Positions 32,283 through 40,044 of a DNA stretch of 64,000 nucleotides are shown here, in pieces. A program made the translations under genes and the position numbers. The notes under the pieces were generated by a model. It was not told where the DNA came from and did no database searches. It saw nothing but the letters and a program-made list of their open reading frames with translations. The stretch's first letter is position 1. Each line of letters begins with the position of its first letter. Source of the stretch: Halorussus ruber. GTDB taxonomy: Archaea > Halobacteriota > Halobacteria > Halobacteriales > Haladaptataceae. The stretch lies in NCBI RefSeq assembly GCF_004765785.1, contig NZ_SBIT01000009.1:186001-250000 (forward strand). The letters run 5' to 3'.

Positions 32283-33406
32283 AAACCATACTCGTTACCG
32301 CGACCGAGGAGAGTACAGGCAAGACCGCGGTCGCGCTCGCGCTGGCCAAACTGGCCGCCGAGCGCGGCCTGTCGGTCGGCTACATGAAACCCAAGGGTAC
32401 CCGACTCCAGTCCAACGTCGGCAAGACGCTGGACGCCGACCCGATGCTGGCCCGCGACCTGCTGGAGTTGGACGCCGAGATGCACAACCTCGAACCCATC
32501 GTCTACTCGCCGACGTTCATCGAGCAGGCGATTCGAGGCCGCGAGAATCCCGACGAAATCCGCGACCAAGTGCGGGAGAGCTTCGAAGAACTCGCCGAAG
32601 GAAAGGACTTGATGGTCGTGGAAGGCGGTGGAAAGCTGACCACGGGCGGCATCGTGGACCTCACCGACCCCGCGGTCGCCGACTTGCTCGACGCCGAGGT
32701 CCTGCTCATCTCGAAGTACGAGAAGGGCGGCGACGTGGACGACCTGCTGGCGGCCGCCGACGACGTGGGCGACCGCCTGCTCGGCGTGCTGTTCAACGCC
32801 GTGCCCGACGCGAGTTTCGACGACCTCGAAACCGAAGTCGTCCCCTTCCTCGAAGGCCGAGGAGTCCCCGTACTGGGAGTCGTCCCGCGCGAGCAGTCGC
32901 TGGCTGGCGTGACCGTCGATGACCTCTCGGCGGAACTCTCGGCCGAGCAGTTGAACGACGCGCCGGGCGACGCCTTCGTGGAGCGGTTCCTCGTCGGCGC
33001 GATGTCGGGCGATTCCGCGCTCAGGCACCTCCGCCGGACGAAAGACGCCGCGCTCATCACCGGGGGCGACCGGCCTGACCTCCAGCGCGTCGCGTTGGAA
33101 GCCCCGGGCGTGAAGTGCCTCATCCTGACCGGCGGGTTCCGCCCGCCGGGGGCCATCGTCGGCAAGGCCGAGGAGAAGGGCGTGCCCGTCCTGCTGGTCC
33201 AGTCGGACACGCTCACGACCATCGAGCGCGCCGAGGACGTGGTCCGGAGCGGTCGCACCCGCGACGCCGAGACGGTCGAGACGATGCGGGACCTCCTCCA
33301 CGACCACGCCGACGTGGAAGCTATCGTCGGCGCGGACGAGTCGGAAGCCGAGTCGGGCGACGACTCCTCGGACGCGGACGATTCGGACGACGAATCGTCC
33401 GAGTAA
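32279..33406 (+). CDS. Phosphotransacetylase-family protein (BioD-like plus DRTGG domains)
   Basis: 375 residues. The N-terminal third is a P-loop dethiobiotin-synthetase-like fold (TATEESTGKTAVALALAKLA, MVVEGGGKLTTGGIVDLTD). The middle to C-terminal region is a DRTGG domain (DSALRHLRRTKDAALITGGDRPD, CLILTGGFRPPGAIV). It lacks the Pta catalytic domain, so it is probably a regulator or ligand sensor and not an enzyme. Its start codon overlaps the acd stop, a strong sign of translational coupling and a shared role in acyl-CoA metabolism. The last 30 residues are an acidic Asp/Ser tail. Confidence 0.88.
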   Translation: MKTILVTATEESTGKTAVALALAKLAAERGLSVGYMKPKGTRLQSNVGKTLDADPMLARDLLELDAEMHNLEPIVYSPTFIEQAIRGRENPDEIRDQVRESFEELAEGKDLMVVEGGGKLTTGGIVDLTDPAVADLLDAEVLLISKYEKGGDVDDLLAAADDVGDRLLGVLFNAVPDASFDDLETEVVPFLEGRGVPVLGVVPREQSLAGVTVDDLSAELSAEQLNDAPGDAFVERFLVGAMSGDSALRHLRRTKDAALITGGDRPDLQRVALEAPGVKCLILTGGFRPPGAIVGKAEEKGVPVLLVQSDTLTTIERAEDVVRSGRTRDAETVETMRDLLHDHADVEAIVGADESEAESGDDSSDADDSDDESSE

Positions 33407-33571
33407 CCGCCTCTCGACGCTCCTCGCCGCCCCTTCTCATTTCTCACCGCCCTCGCCATTCCTCGCTATTTCTCACCGCCCGTTCCCGCGAGGGATATTC
33501 CCATCGAACATAATTAAACAAAAAATATAAATAACGAGTGTGGTAGTTGTTGTACAGAGGCAGTCGGTGAC

Positions 33572-34066
33572 GTGAGTAGAAACGTACTGGAAGCCCCCGA
33601 ACTCGACGAAACTGAACTCGACGAACCGGACGAGACCGGCGAGGTCGCGCTCCCGAACTACGGCCCGTGGGTATCGCTCTACGGTTTTCTCCACCGCTAC
33701 GCGCGACCCCACACCGGAGTCTTCGCCGGGACCGCGACGGTCGGTCTCCTCGTTCTCGTCCGACAGTTCTACGCCTTCGTGTTCGGCCCCGCGGAGTGGT
33801 CGGGGCTTCCGCCGTGGTCGGTTCTGGTCGGCGTTCTCCTGTTCGGATTCGGCGTGAACTACTACGCCGTGCGCGACGACACGGCCTGCTCGGAGTGCGG
33901 GACCGCGTTCTCGCGGGAGCGAGTCGAGAAGCGCCCGGTCCGGAACGACTCGGCCTCGGACGCCGATTCGGGCGTCTACATCCGCGAGACGCTCGAATGC
34001 CAGTCCTGCGACCATCGAACGACCGAGATATATCGCCAACCCGAGAAGAATCCGCCTCGGTTCTGA
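33572..34066 (+). CDS. Membrane protein with zinc-ribbon-like tail
   Basis: 164 residues from GTG 33572. The acidic N-terminus has an ELDEPDE-type repeat, followed by two helices (about 50-72 and 85-102). The cytosolic tail contains ACSECGTAF and LECQSCDHRTTEIY, two CxxC knuckles 40 residues apart that could bind one zinc ion. I do not recognise a named family. The upstream gap (33407-33571) is AT-rich with aatataaataa at about 33518, a likely promoter. Confidence 0.65.
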   Translation: MSRNVLEAPELDETELDEPDETGEVALPNYGPWVSLYGFLHRYARPHTGVFAGTATVGLLVLVRQFYAFVFGPAEWSGLPPWSVLVGVLLFGFGVNYYAVRDDTACSECGTAFSRERVEKRPVRNDSASDADSGVYIRETLECQSCDHRTTEIYRQPEKNPPRF

Positions 34067-34082
34067 AGTTACTCTCCGACCG

Positions 34083-35114
34083 TCAGTCGCCGACCGCTAT
34101 CATTCCTTTCACGGTCTCCTCGTCCATCGCGCGCCGGAAGGCGTCGTCCACCTCGTCCAAATCCGCCGCGAAGTCCACGATTCCTTCCACGTCCACCGCG
34201 CCGTCGGCGAGAAGGTCCACGGCGGCGGGGTAGGTGTTCCGGTAACGGAAGGACCCGCGAACGTCGAGTTCGCTGTCCACGATGTCGAGGACGTTGAGGG
34301 GGACCTCGGCCTCCGGCGCGAGGCCGACGAAGACGACGGTGCCTCCTCGGCGGACCGCGTCGAGGCTCCCCGCGATGGCGGACTTCGCGCCCGAGGCCTC
34401 GATTACTACGTCCACGCCCGAACTGTTCGTTTTGGCGGCGACCGCCTCTCCGAGGTCGGTCTCGCGGGGGTCGATGGTCAGGTCCGCGCCGCGCGCTGCT
34501 GCTCGCTGGCGCTTGGCCTTGACCACGTCAGAGACGAAGACCTCGCTGGCTCCCGCGGCGCGGGCGGCGGCCATCGCCAGCAGGCCGATTGGTCCCGCGC
34601 CGGTCACTAGCACCGAGTCGCCGACGCCGACTTCGCCCCGGCGCGCGGCGTGGATACCGACGCTGAGGGGTTCGCAGAGCGCCCCCTCGCGGGTCGAGAC
34701 CGACTCGGGCAGGCGGTAGGCGAAGTCGGCGGGCCACGCGACGTACTCGGCGAACGCGCCGTCGTCCGGCGGGGTCGCCATGAAGGTCACGTCCGGGCAG
34801 AGGTTGTACTCGCCGCGCTTGCAGAAGTCGCACCGGCGGCAGGGGACGCCGGGTTCCAGCGCGACTCTGTCGCCGACTTCGAGGCCGTCCACCGCGTCGC
34901 CGACCGCCGCGACTTCGCCCGCGCTCTCGTGGCCCAGAACGAGGGGCTCCTCGACCACGTAGTCGCCGATTCGGCCGTGTTCGTAGTAGTGGAGGTCAGA
35001 GCCGCAGATGCCGACTTCGCCGACCGCGACGAGGACCTCGTCGGGCGCTGGGTCGGGTTCGGGGCGCTCCTCGACTTCGAGTCGGCCGGGTTCCGTGAGG
35101 ACTGCGGTGCGCAT
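34083..35114 (-). CDS. Zinc-dependent medium-chain dehydrogenase (sorbitol/threonine dehydrogenase-like)
   Basis: 343 residues from ATG 35114. Catalytic zinc ligands appear in VGICGSDLHYYEHG and LGHESAGEVAAVGD. The structural zinc lobe is GVPCRRCDFCKRGEYNLCPD. The Rossmann loop is VLVTGAGPIGLLAMAAARAAG followed by EVFVSDVVKAKRQRA, where the Asp after strand 2 suggests NAD(H) preference. Overall it resembles polyol (sorbitol/xylitol) dehydrogenases. The sugar kinase and aldehyde dehydrogenase elsewhere in the window may act on related compounds, but there is no operon link. It converges on the zinc-ribbon membrane protein gene. Confidence 0.9.
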   Translation of the reverse strand: MRTAVLTEPGRLEVEERPEPDPAPDEVLVAVGEVGICGSDLHYYEHGRIGDYVVEEPLVLGHESAGEVAAVGDAVDGLEVGDRVALEPGVPCRRCDFCKRGEYNLCPDVTFMATPPDDGAFAEYVAWPADFAYRLPESVSTREGALCEPLSVGIHAARRGEVGVGDSVLVTGAGPIGLLAMAAARAAGASEVFVSDVVKAKRQRAAARGADLTIDPRETDLGEAVAAKTNSSGVDVVIEASGAKSAIAGSLDAVRRGGTVVFVGLAPEAEVPLNVLDIVDSELDVRGSFRYRNTYPAAVDLLADGAVDVEGIVDFAADLDEVDDAFRRAMDEETVKGMIAVGD

Positions 35115-35194
35115 GGCAACGGGTTCGGCGTCGAGGCGTAAAGCGATTCGTGCGTGAGCGGTGGAGGGATTTTGGTCAACTCCGATGTGAGCTA

Positions 35195-35560
35195 TCTCGG
35201 ATTTCCTTTGCGGTTGGCGCGTGCTGGCGCGGTCTCCTGTGACCGCGCCGAACCGCGCGAGGGCCGAGGACCGCAGCGGGCGAGGACCGCAGGCGGTTGG
35301 GGAGGACGTGGCCCGCGGTTGCGGTGCTGTGCGGTGACTCCGAGGCTTCGGCAATAGCTAGCTTCCTGTCGCCTTCCACCGATTATTTCGATTATGACAC
35401 AGGAACAGCAACTGTGGTCTCGAAAGCCCTCGCACGTCTCGGGTCGGGGGACTCGCTGTGCTTCTCGGTCGCGCCTTCGGCGCTCCCTGCGGTGCTTACG
35501 TCGTCCGCCTTCCCCGAGACGCGCTCGCCCTTTCAGTCCGCCGAGGCCCGCACGTGGTCC
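35195..35560. repeat. Structured repeats: family B followed by inverted family A
   Basis: Bases 35213-35370 are a plus-oriented family B copy, with stem GGCGCGGT/ACCGCGCC at 35226-35249, then cggttggggagga, cccgcggttgcggtgc, ccgaggcttcgg and gctagcttcctg. Bases 35417-35542 are a minus-oriented family A copy (ctcgaaagccctcgc ... tttcagtccgcc) with the stem cgtctcgg/ccgagacg. The B-to-A order and the acaggaacagcaact linker are the same as at 22.0-22.4 kb in the other orientation. No gene is visible in 35115-35665. Confidence 0.75.
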
Positions 35561-35665
35561 ACCGAGCGCATCCGGTGGTCAGTCGCGCCTCTCCGACCCC
35601 GCCTCTTGACAAGGCCCCTCACACCATCCCCCTCGCTTATACCAATTCCCGAAGAACTCCCGCGT

Positions 35666-36193
35666 ATGCCCGGTGCAGTATTCCTCCGAGGAGACCAGAT
35701 AACGCTCCGGACCGTCGAGGAGGACGACATCGAGTTCCTGCGCGATAGCATCAACCTGCCCGAAGTGCGCGCTGGCCTGACCACCGCACTCCCGCTCAAC
35801 GCCGAGCAGGAGCGCGAGTACTTCGAGGAGCAGATTTCGAACCGAGAGGACGTGAACCTCGCAATTTGTCACGACGACGAAATCGTCGGCACCATCGGAC
35901 TCCACGACCTGGACCAGCGGGCGGGCAACTGCGAAATCGGCCTCTGGCTCGCGCCGGAGTTCCACGGCCGGGGCTACGGCACCGAGGCCTCGCGCGTGCT
36001 GACCGACTACGCCTTCCGCGAACTCCGGATGCACCGCGTCGTGGCCCGCGTCCTCGCCAGCAACGAGGCGTCGGCGCGCATCTGGGAGAAGTTGGGCTTC
36101 GAGAAGGAAGGCGTCCACCGCGACGAGGCGTTCACCGACGGCGAACACGTGGACGTGCGGTACTTCGGCGTGCTGGAAGACGAGTGGCTATAA
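35666..36193 (+). CDS. RimJ/RimL-type GNAT N-acetyltransferase
   Basis: 175 residues from ATG 35666. GDQITLRTVEEDDIEFLRD opens the fold, GTIGLHDLDQRAGNCEIGLWL forms the central strands, and APEFHGRGYGTEASRVLTDY contains the Q/RxxGxG/A acetyl-CoA loop. The block VLASNEASARIWEKLGFEKEG completes the GNAT core. RimJ/RimL relatives acetylate N-termini of proteins (for example ribosomal proteins) or small amines; the substrate is unknown. Cytosolic. Confidence 0.9.
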   Translation: MPGAVFLRGDQITLRTVEEDDIEFLRDSINLPEVRAGLTTALPLNAEQEREYFEEQISNREDVNLAICHDDEIVGTIGLHDLDQRAGNCEIGLWLAPEFHGRGYGTEASRVLTDYAFRELRMHRVVARVLASNEASARIWEKLGFEKEGVHRDEAFTDGEHVDVRYFGVLEDEWL

Positions 36194-36326
36194 TCCCTGC
36201 TGGCGAAGAACCTCCCTATAATCCTTAGACAAATAATCTCCTATATTAAGGACTTAAGAAGAATTCCCTGAATCGGTTCAGAGCAACAGCGGGTTATTTA
36301 GTCCGCGAGCGAAAATTCCGCGCCAG

Positions 36327-36611
36327 ATGGAACTCGAACAGCTTCTCACGCTGGCGACCACGTTGGTTCTGGCGGGCACGGTCCCGATTGCGGTCATCGC
36401 GGCCCGCGGGTTCCGGGGTGCGCCGTTCGGCGCGGTCCTGCGACCCCTGCCGGTCGTGCTGGTGGGCTACGTCGCGCTGAACGCCAGCGCGGTGGTCGAG
36501 ATGCCCGCGCCAATCCCGTTCGCCCTCGTGATGTCGTCGGTGGCGACCATCGGCGCACTGGTGTCCGCCGCGCACGTCCTCGTCCTGCTGACCGAACGGA
36601 GGAAGCTATGA
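36327..36611 (+). CDS. Small membrane protein, first gene of a three-gene operon with DUF7504
   Basis: 94 residues with three hydrophobic stretches: about 9-27, 40-57 and 67-88. It ends in the basic TERRKL. A TATA-like gttatttag lies at about 36291-36300, so the transcript should begin close to ATG 36327. Its stop overlaps the next start as ATGA at 36608-36611. No family is recognised with confidence. Co-translation with another membrane protein and a DUF7504-like protein suggests a membrane-linked signalling unit. Confidence 0.65.
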   Translation: MELEQLLTLATTLVLAGTVPIAVIAARGFRGAPFGAVLRPLPVVLVGYVALNASAVVEMPAPIPFALVMSSVATIGALVSAAHVLVLLTERRKL

Positions 36612-36964
36612 ACCCGATGAGCGACCTCGTCTCGTTCGTCTTCATCGCCCAGACCACGATGATGGTCATCACGAGCGCCCTGCTCGTCTATCCCGTCGTG
36701 ACCTACGCTCAGAACGTCGCGCACACGCGCGGACTCCTCCTGCTGGGTGGGGCCTTCCTCGCGCTGACGGTGTCGTACGTCTGTGCGATTCCGCTCGGCA
36801 TGTCGCTCGCCTCGGCGGTGTTAGACCTCGTGTCCGCCGCGCTCGCGGCGGTCGGCCTCTGGCAGTTCGCCCGGCCGTTCGTCCGCTTCGACGGTGGCGA
36901 GGTCGAGACGACGACCGCCGTCACCGACTCCTCCGGGGGGTTCGAGAATGCCGGGGACGACTGA
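36608..36964 (+). CDS. Four-helix membrane protein (possibly DUF7521-like)
   Basis: 118 residues with four hydrophobic segments (about 8-32, 42-62, 64-82 and 84-92), then an acidic soluble tail. The pattern HTRGLLLLGGAFLALTVSYV recalls small haloarchaeal proteins that I know as DUF7521, an uncertain assignment. It overlaps the upstream gene by 4 bases and the downstream gene by 17 bases, so the three are clearly translated together. Confidence 0.65.
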   Translation: MNPMSDLVSFVFIAQTTMMVITSALLVYPVVTYAQNVAHTRGLLLLGGAFLALTVSYVCAIPLGMSLASAVLDLVSAALAAVGLWQFARPFVRFDGGEVETTTAVTDSSGGFENAGDD

Positions 36965-37478
36965 CGGCGGGTCGTTCGCGCTCTCGCCCGGCGAGCAGGC
37001 GCTCGTCTCGGTCCCCTCGATGGGGTCGCCGCTGTCGGTGCTGCCCGACGAGGCGTTCGAGAACCTGCTGGTCGTCTCGGCGACTGCCGCGCCCGACAAG
37101 GTCGAATCCATCGTCCAGCGGCGAGGAGGCGACCCCCAGAAAGTCGGGGTCATCCCGGTCACGGGGTCGCAAGTCGAGTACGACGGCCCGCTGTGGACCA
37201 CCGACGCGGTGGACCCCAGCGACCTGACCGGCATCAGCATCCGGTTCTCGAAGGCGATGGAGTACGTCATGCGCGGCGGATGGGTCGTCATCGACAACGT
37301 GAACGTCCTGCTGATGTACGGCCGCGAGGAGCAGGTCTTCCGCCTGTTCGAGTCAGTAGTGTCGAGCGCCCGCGCCAAGGAGGCCTGCGGGGCCTACTGC
37401 ACGGTCCGAGAGGCCGTCACCGACCAGACGTACTCGCGGTTCCGGAACTTCTGCGACCGCACCGTCTCGTTCGAGTGA
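36948..37478 (+). CDS. DUF7504-like protein, third gene of the operon
   Basis: 176 residues from ATG 36948. It begins with a short polar segment, then SFALSPGEQALVSVPSM and a RecA-like core without a Walker A: ENLLVVSATAAPDKVESIVQRRG, VGVIPVTGSQ and WVVIDNVNVLLMYGREEQVFRLFESVV (Walker-B-like hydrophobic strand), ending FRNFCDRTVSFE. The order of strands matches the two other DUF7504-like proteins in the window (2330 and 57658), although this one is the most diverged. No DNA-binding domain is attached. It may read the state of the two upstream membrane proteins. Confidence 0.65.
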   Translation: MPGTTDGGSFALSPGEQALVSVPSMGSPLSVLPDEAFENLLVVSATAAPDKVESIVQRRGGDPQKVGVIPVTGSQVEYDGPLWTTDAVDPSDLTGISIRFSKAMEYVMRGGWVVIDNVNVLLMYGREEQVFRLFESVVSSARAKEACGAYCTVREAVTDQTYSRFRNFCDRTVSFE

Positions 37479-37596
37479 TTTGTGTCCTGTCACGGGCGGA
37501 TGGTTCATCCCGTGCTGGCGCTGATTTTCCACGAACTGTATGCGTAAGTAGTTATGATAAAATTAATACTCCGTCATTTGATAAGGCTACTCGTAG

Positions 37597-38367
37597 ATGA
37601 AACGACGAGCCTTTCTGGCGAGTAGCGCGGTTTCGCTCTCGGCCGTAGCCGGGTGTCTCGGAGGCGGCGGAAGCGTCCCCACGCCGAGCGACGGCAATAC
37701 CGACGGCTACCCCCCAGAGTTCGACGACAAACCCGAGAAGCGCGACATCGACACCTCCTCGTTCGGAACGGTCAAGGAGAACGGCGTGCAGGTGCCGCTG
37801 GCACCCATCGACGTGGCTCACTACTGGTACAAGCGCGGCGAGGCCCGGATGGCCGACGCCCGCGGCAAGAAACAGTACAAGACCTCCCACATCTACGGGT
37901 CGGTCCTGAGCCAGGCGGCCCCGGGTCGGCGCTCGTCGGACGACCCCGTGAAGGACTGGCCCAAGGACGACCGCATCATCTGCTACTGCGGTTGCCCCCA
38001 CCACCTCTCGTCCATCCGGGCGTCTCAGCTCATCAACGAGGGATTCAAAGAGGTCTACGTCATCGACGAGGGCTTCTGGGAGTGGCACGAGCGCGGCTAC
38101 CCGATGCGGGGCGAGGACGTGGGTAGCACGCCGAAGAACTGGGTCATCCGCGGAGAGGCCCAGTCCGCCTTCGCGGGCAAGAACGCTTGGGCGCGACACC
38201 GACCGACCAAGCAGGTCGAATCGACCGACATCACCGACGAGGGGAGCTACGAACTCCACCTCAAGTTCCACGAGGTCGGTCCCGACTCGACCATCGAAGT
38301 CGAGACGCCGGGCTACACCGTCGAAGGAAAGCTGAAGGACCTCTCGGCGGGCACGGTTCAGGGGTAG
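37597..38367 (+). CDS. Tat/lipobox rhodanese-domain lipoprotein
   Basis: 256 residues. MKRRAFLASSAVSLSAVAGC gives a twin-arginine-like start and a lipobox with Cys20 as the lipidated residue. The mature protein has a rhodanese fold at about residues 71-170 (IDVAHYWYKRGEARMADARG ... HIYGSV). The active-site loop IICYCGCPHHLSS holds three cysteines (129, 131, 133), followed by INEGFKEVYVIDEGFWEWHE. The C-terminal 85 residues are an extra beta-rich domain. It is expected on the outer face of the membrane, where it may handle sulfur or thiol redox chemistry. Confidence 0.82.
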   Translation: MKRRAFLASSAVSLSAVAGCLGGGGSVPTPSDGNTDGYPPEFDDKPEKRDIDTSSFGTVKENGVQVPLAPIDVAHYWYKRGEARMADARGKKQYKTSHIYGSVLSQAAPGRRSSDDPVKDWPKDDRIICYCGCPHHLSSIRASQLINEGFKEVYVIDEGFWEWHERGYPMRGEDVGSTPKNWVIRGEAQSAFAGKNAWARHRPTKQVESTDITDEGSYELHLKFHEVGPDSTIEVETPGYTVEGKLKDLSAGTVQG

Positions 38368-38425
38368 GTCGGACTCGTTGTATCCGGCAGGCCGTCGCAA
38401 CCGTCGGCGACACTCGGCTGTCGTC

Positions 38426-38689
38426 TCAGGGGCGGGCGAGCAGTACCGACGTATCGACCGACCGAACCACTCGGTCGGCCGTACTCCCCAGCAGGTGTTC
38501 CTTCAATCCGGAGCGCCCGCTGGCTCCCATGACCACGAGGTCCGCGTCGTGTTCGGCCACGTAGTCGGCGATGGCCTCGTGGGGCACGCCTTCGAGGGTG
38601 GCCCGGTCGAACGACACCCCCGTCTCTTCGGCACGCTCGGCGGCGTCACCGAGCGCCCTGTCTCCCTCGTCTTCGAGCGTCTCGGTGAG
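38426..38689 (-). pseudogene. Remnant of a universal stress protein (UspA) gene
   Basis: Reading back from 38689, the frame encodes LTETLEDEGDRALGDAAERA, then SFDRATLEGVPHEAI, DADLVVMGASGRSGL and LLGSTADRVVRSVDTSVLLA. This is the C-terminal 87 residues of a UspA protein, with the ATP-binding GASGRSG...GST motif intact. The residue just before is an in-frame TAA at 38690-38692, and only about 40 bases separate it from the stop of the CNNM-CBS gene. The N-terminal approximately 55 residues, including the first nucleotide-contacting Asp, are missing. A GTG at 38617 could still yield a 63-residue fragment, but no functional Usp. Confidence 0.75.
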
Positions 38690-38734
38690 TTACGAGGTGG
38701 CGGGTCCGACGGCCCCGGCGAACCGCCTCGGTCG

Positions 38735-39814
38735 TCACTTCTCGGACGCCGCTATCGCATCCCGGTCGAGCGGGTCTTCGATGTCGCCCATAACCGACTC
38801 CAGCAGGTCGGTGACTGTCACGAGCCCGACGACCTCGCCGTCCTCGACGACCAGCGCGAGCTCCTGATTCTCGGTCTGGAACTGGTCGATGGCGTCGCTC
38901 ACGTCCGTGTCCGGCGAGAGGGTCATCGTCGGTGCGGCCAACTCGGCGAAGTCGAGATTGCCCTCGACCAACTCCTCGCGGTGGCGTGTGAAGATGGGGA
39001 CGTATATGATACCCTTGAACTCGGTCAGGTCCTCGCCGACCAGCGGGTAGCGGGTCTGTGGCCGCTCGGCCATCCGGCGGAAGTTCTCCTCGGCGTCCAC
39101 TTCGGTGGACAGCGCGACGATTTCCTCCGGCGGCACCATCACGTCGCGCACCGACTGCTCGCCGATTTGTAGCGCGCTCATCACTTCGTCTTGGCGCTCC
39201 TCCGAGAGGCCGCCGCGTTCGAGGACCGACCCGAGTCGGTTGCGCAGGTCGGCCCGCGACTCGATGGCGTCCTCCTCGGTTTCGAGCCACGCGCCGGTCA
39301 TCTCGACGCCGAACAGCCTGAGCGTCCACTTGGCTATCCCGTCGCCGAGCGTGATGACCGGCGAGATGAGCCTGTGGAACCAGTACAGCGGGGTGGCCCC
39401 GTAGCGACAGACGAACCGCGACCGCTCGACGCCGAGGTACGTCGGGGTCTGTTCGCCGTGGGTCAGGTGGACGAGGTTGATAATGAGGAACGCGAGTATC
39501 GCGCCCGACCCGATGCTGGCCAGCACCGTGTTTGCGAACAGCGGTTCGAAGATGGCGGCCAGCGCAGGTTCGGCGACGATACCGACCGCGATGCTCGATG
39601 CCGTGATGCCGACCTGACAGGTAGTGAGGTACAGCTCTAGATTCTGGGTCATCTCCCACGCCCGCTCCAGCGACGAGTTGTCACCGACGAACTCGTCCTT
39701 GTTGAACTGCCGCGCTCGGGTCAGCGCGAACTCGATGGCGACGAAGAAGCCGTTCGTCAGTATGAGGAGGACACCGCCCACTAACCGAAGTCCGATTTCG
39801 AGGGAGTTCATCAT
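38735..39814 (-). CDS. CNNM/CorC-type membrane protein with two CBS domains
   Basis: 359 residues. The CNNM (DUF21) transmembrane domain spans residues 1-175 with NGFFVAIEFALTRARQ, LTTCQVGITASSIAVGIVAEPAL and HLTHGEQTPTYLGVERS. A CBS pair follows at about 205-340 (VRDVMVPPEEIVAL, TRYPLVGEDLTEFKGIIYVP, ALVVEDGEVVGLVTVTDLLE). The usual C-terminal CorC_HlyC domain is absent. Family members act in Mg2+ or Na+ export and are regulated by adenine nucleotides at the CBS domains. The decayed universal stress gene lies immediately downstream. Confidence 0.9.
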   Translation of the reverse strand: MMNSLEIGLRLVGGVLLILTNGFFVAIEFALTRARQFNKDEFVGDNSSLERAWEMTQNLELYLTTCQVGITASSIAVGIVAEPALAAIFEPLFANTVLASIGSGAILAFLIINLVHLTHGEQTPTYLGVERSRFVCRYGATPLYWFHRLISPVITLGDGIAKWTLRLFGVEMTGAWLETEEDAIESRADLRNRLGSVLERGGLSEERQDEVMSALQIGEQSVRDVMVPPEEIVALSTEVDAEENFRRMAERPQTRYPLVGEDLTEFKGIIYVPIFTRHREELVEGNLDFAELAAPTMTLSPDTDVSDAIDQFQTENQELALVVEDGEVVGLVTVTDLLESVMGDIEDPLDRDAIAASEK

Positions 39815-40010
39815 TTCTGACGTAGTGAGGGATCATACAAATGATTATGGGCGCGTCGGCAGAATCGTCGGTGTCCCTGACCTGCTCGACACGCTCCTCA
39901 CAGGAGTCTCGTCTTGTTCGAGAAATCGCCGAAAAGCGTGCCAGCCGTAGTATTTGTCCTCCCCGTATACTAATTTATCCTATAGGTTGGTAATGGAATT
40001 GCATACCAAA

Positions 40011-40029
40011 GATGTTATAAAGTAACATC
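40011..40029. promoter_or_regulatory. Perfect 19-bp palindrome over the protease promoter
   Basis: gatgtta-taaag-taacatc is a perfect inverted repeat (7-bp arms, 5-bp centre) at 40011-40029. The centre contains the TATA element (ttataaag), about 25 bases before ATG 40045. A dimeric regulator binding here would cover the TATA box, so repression is the likely outcome. The regulator is unknown. Confidence 0.55.
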
Positions 40030-40044
40030 CCCATTAAATCTTTT

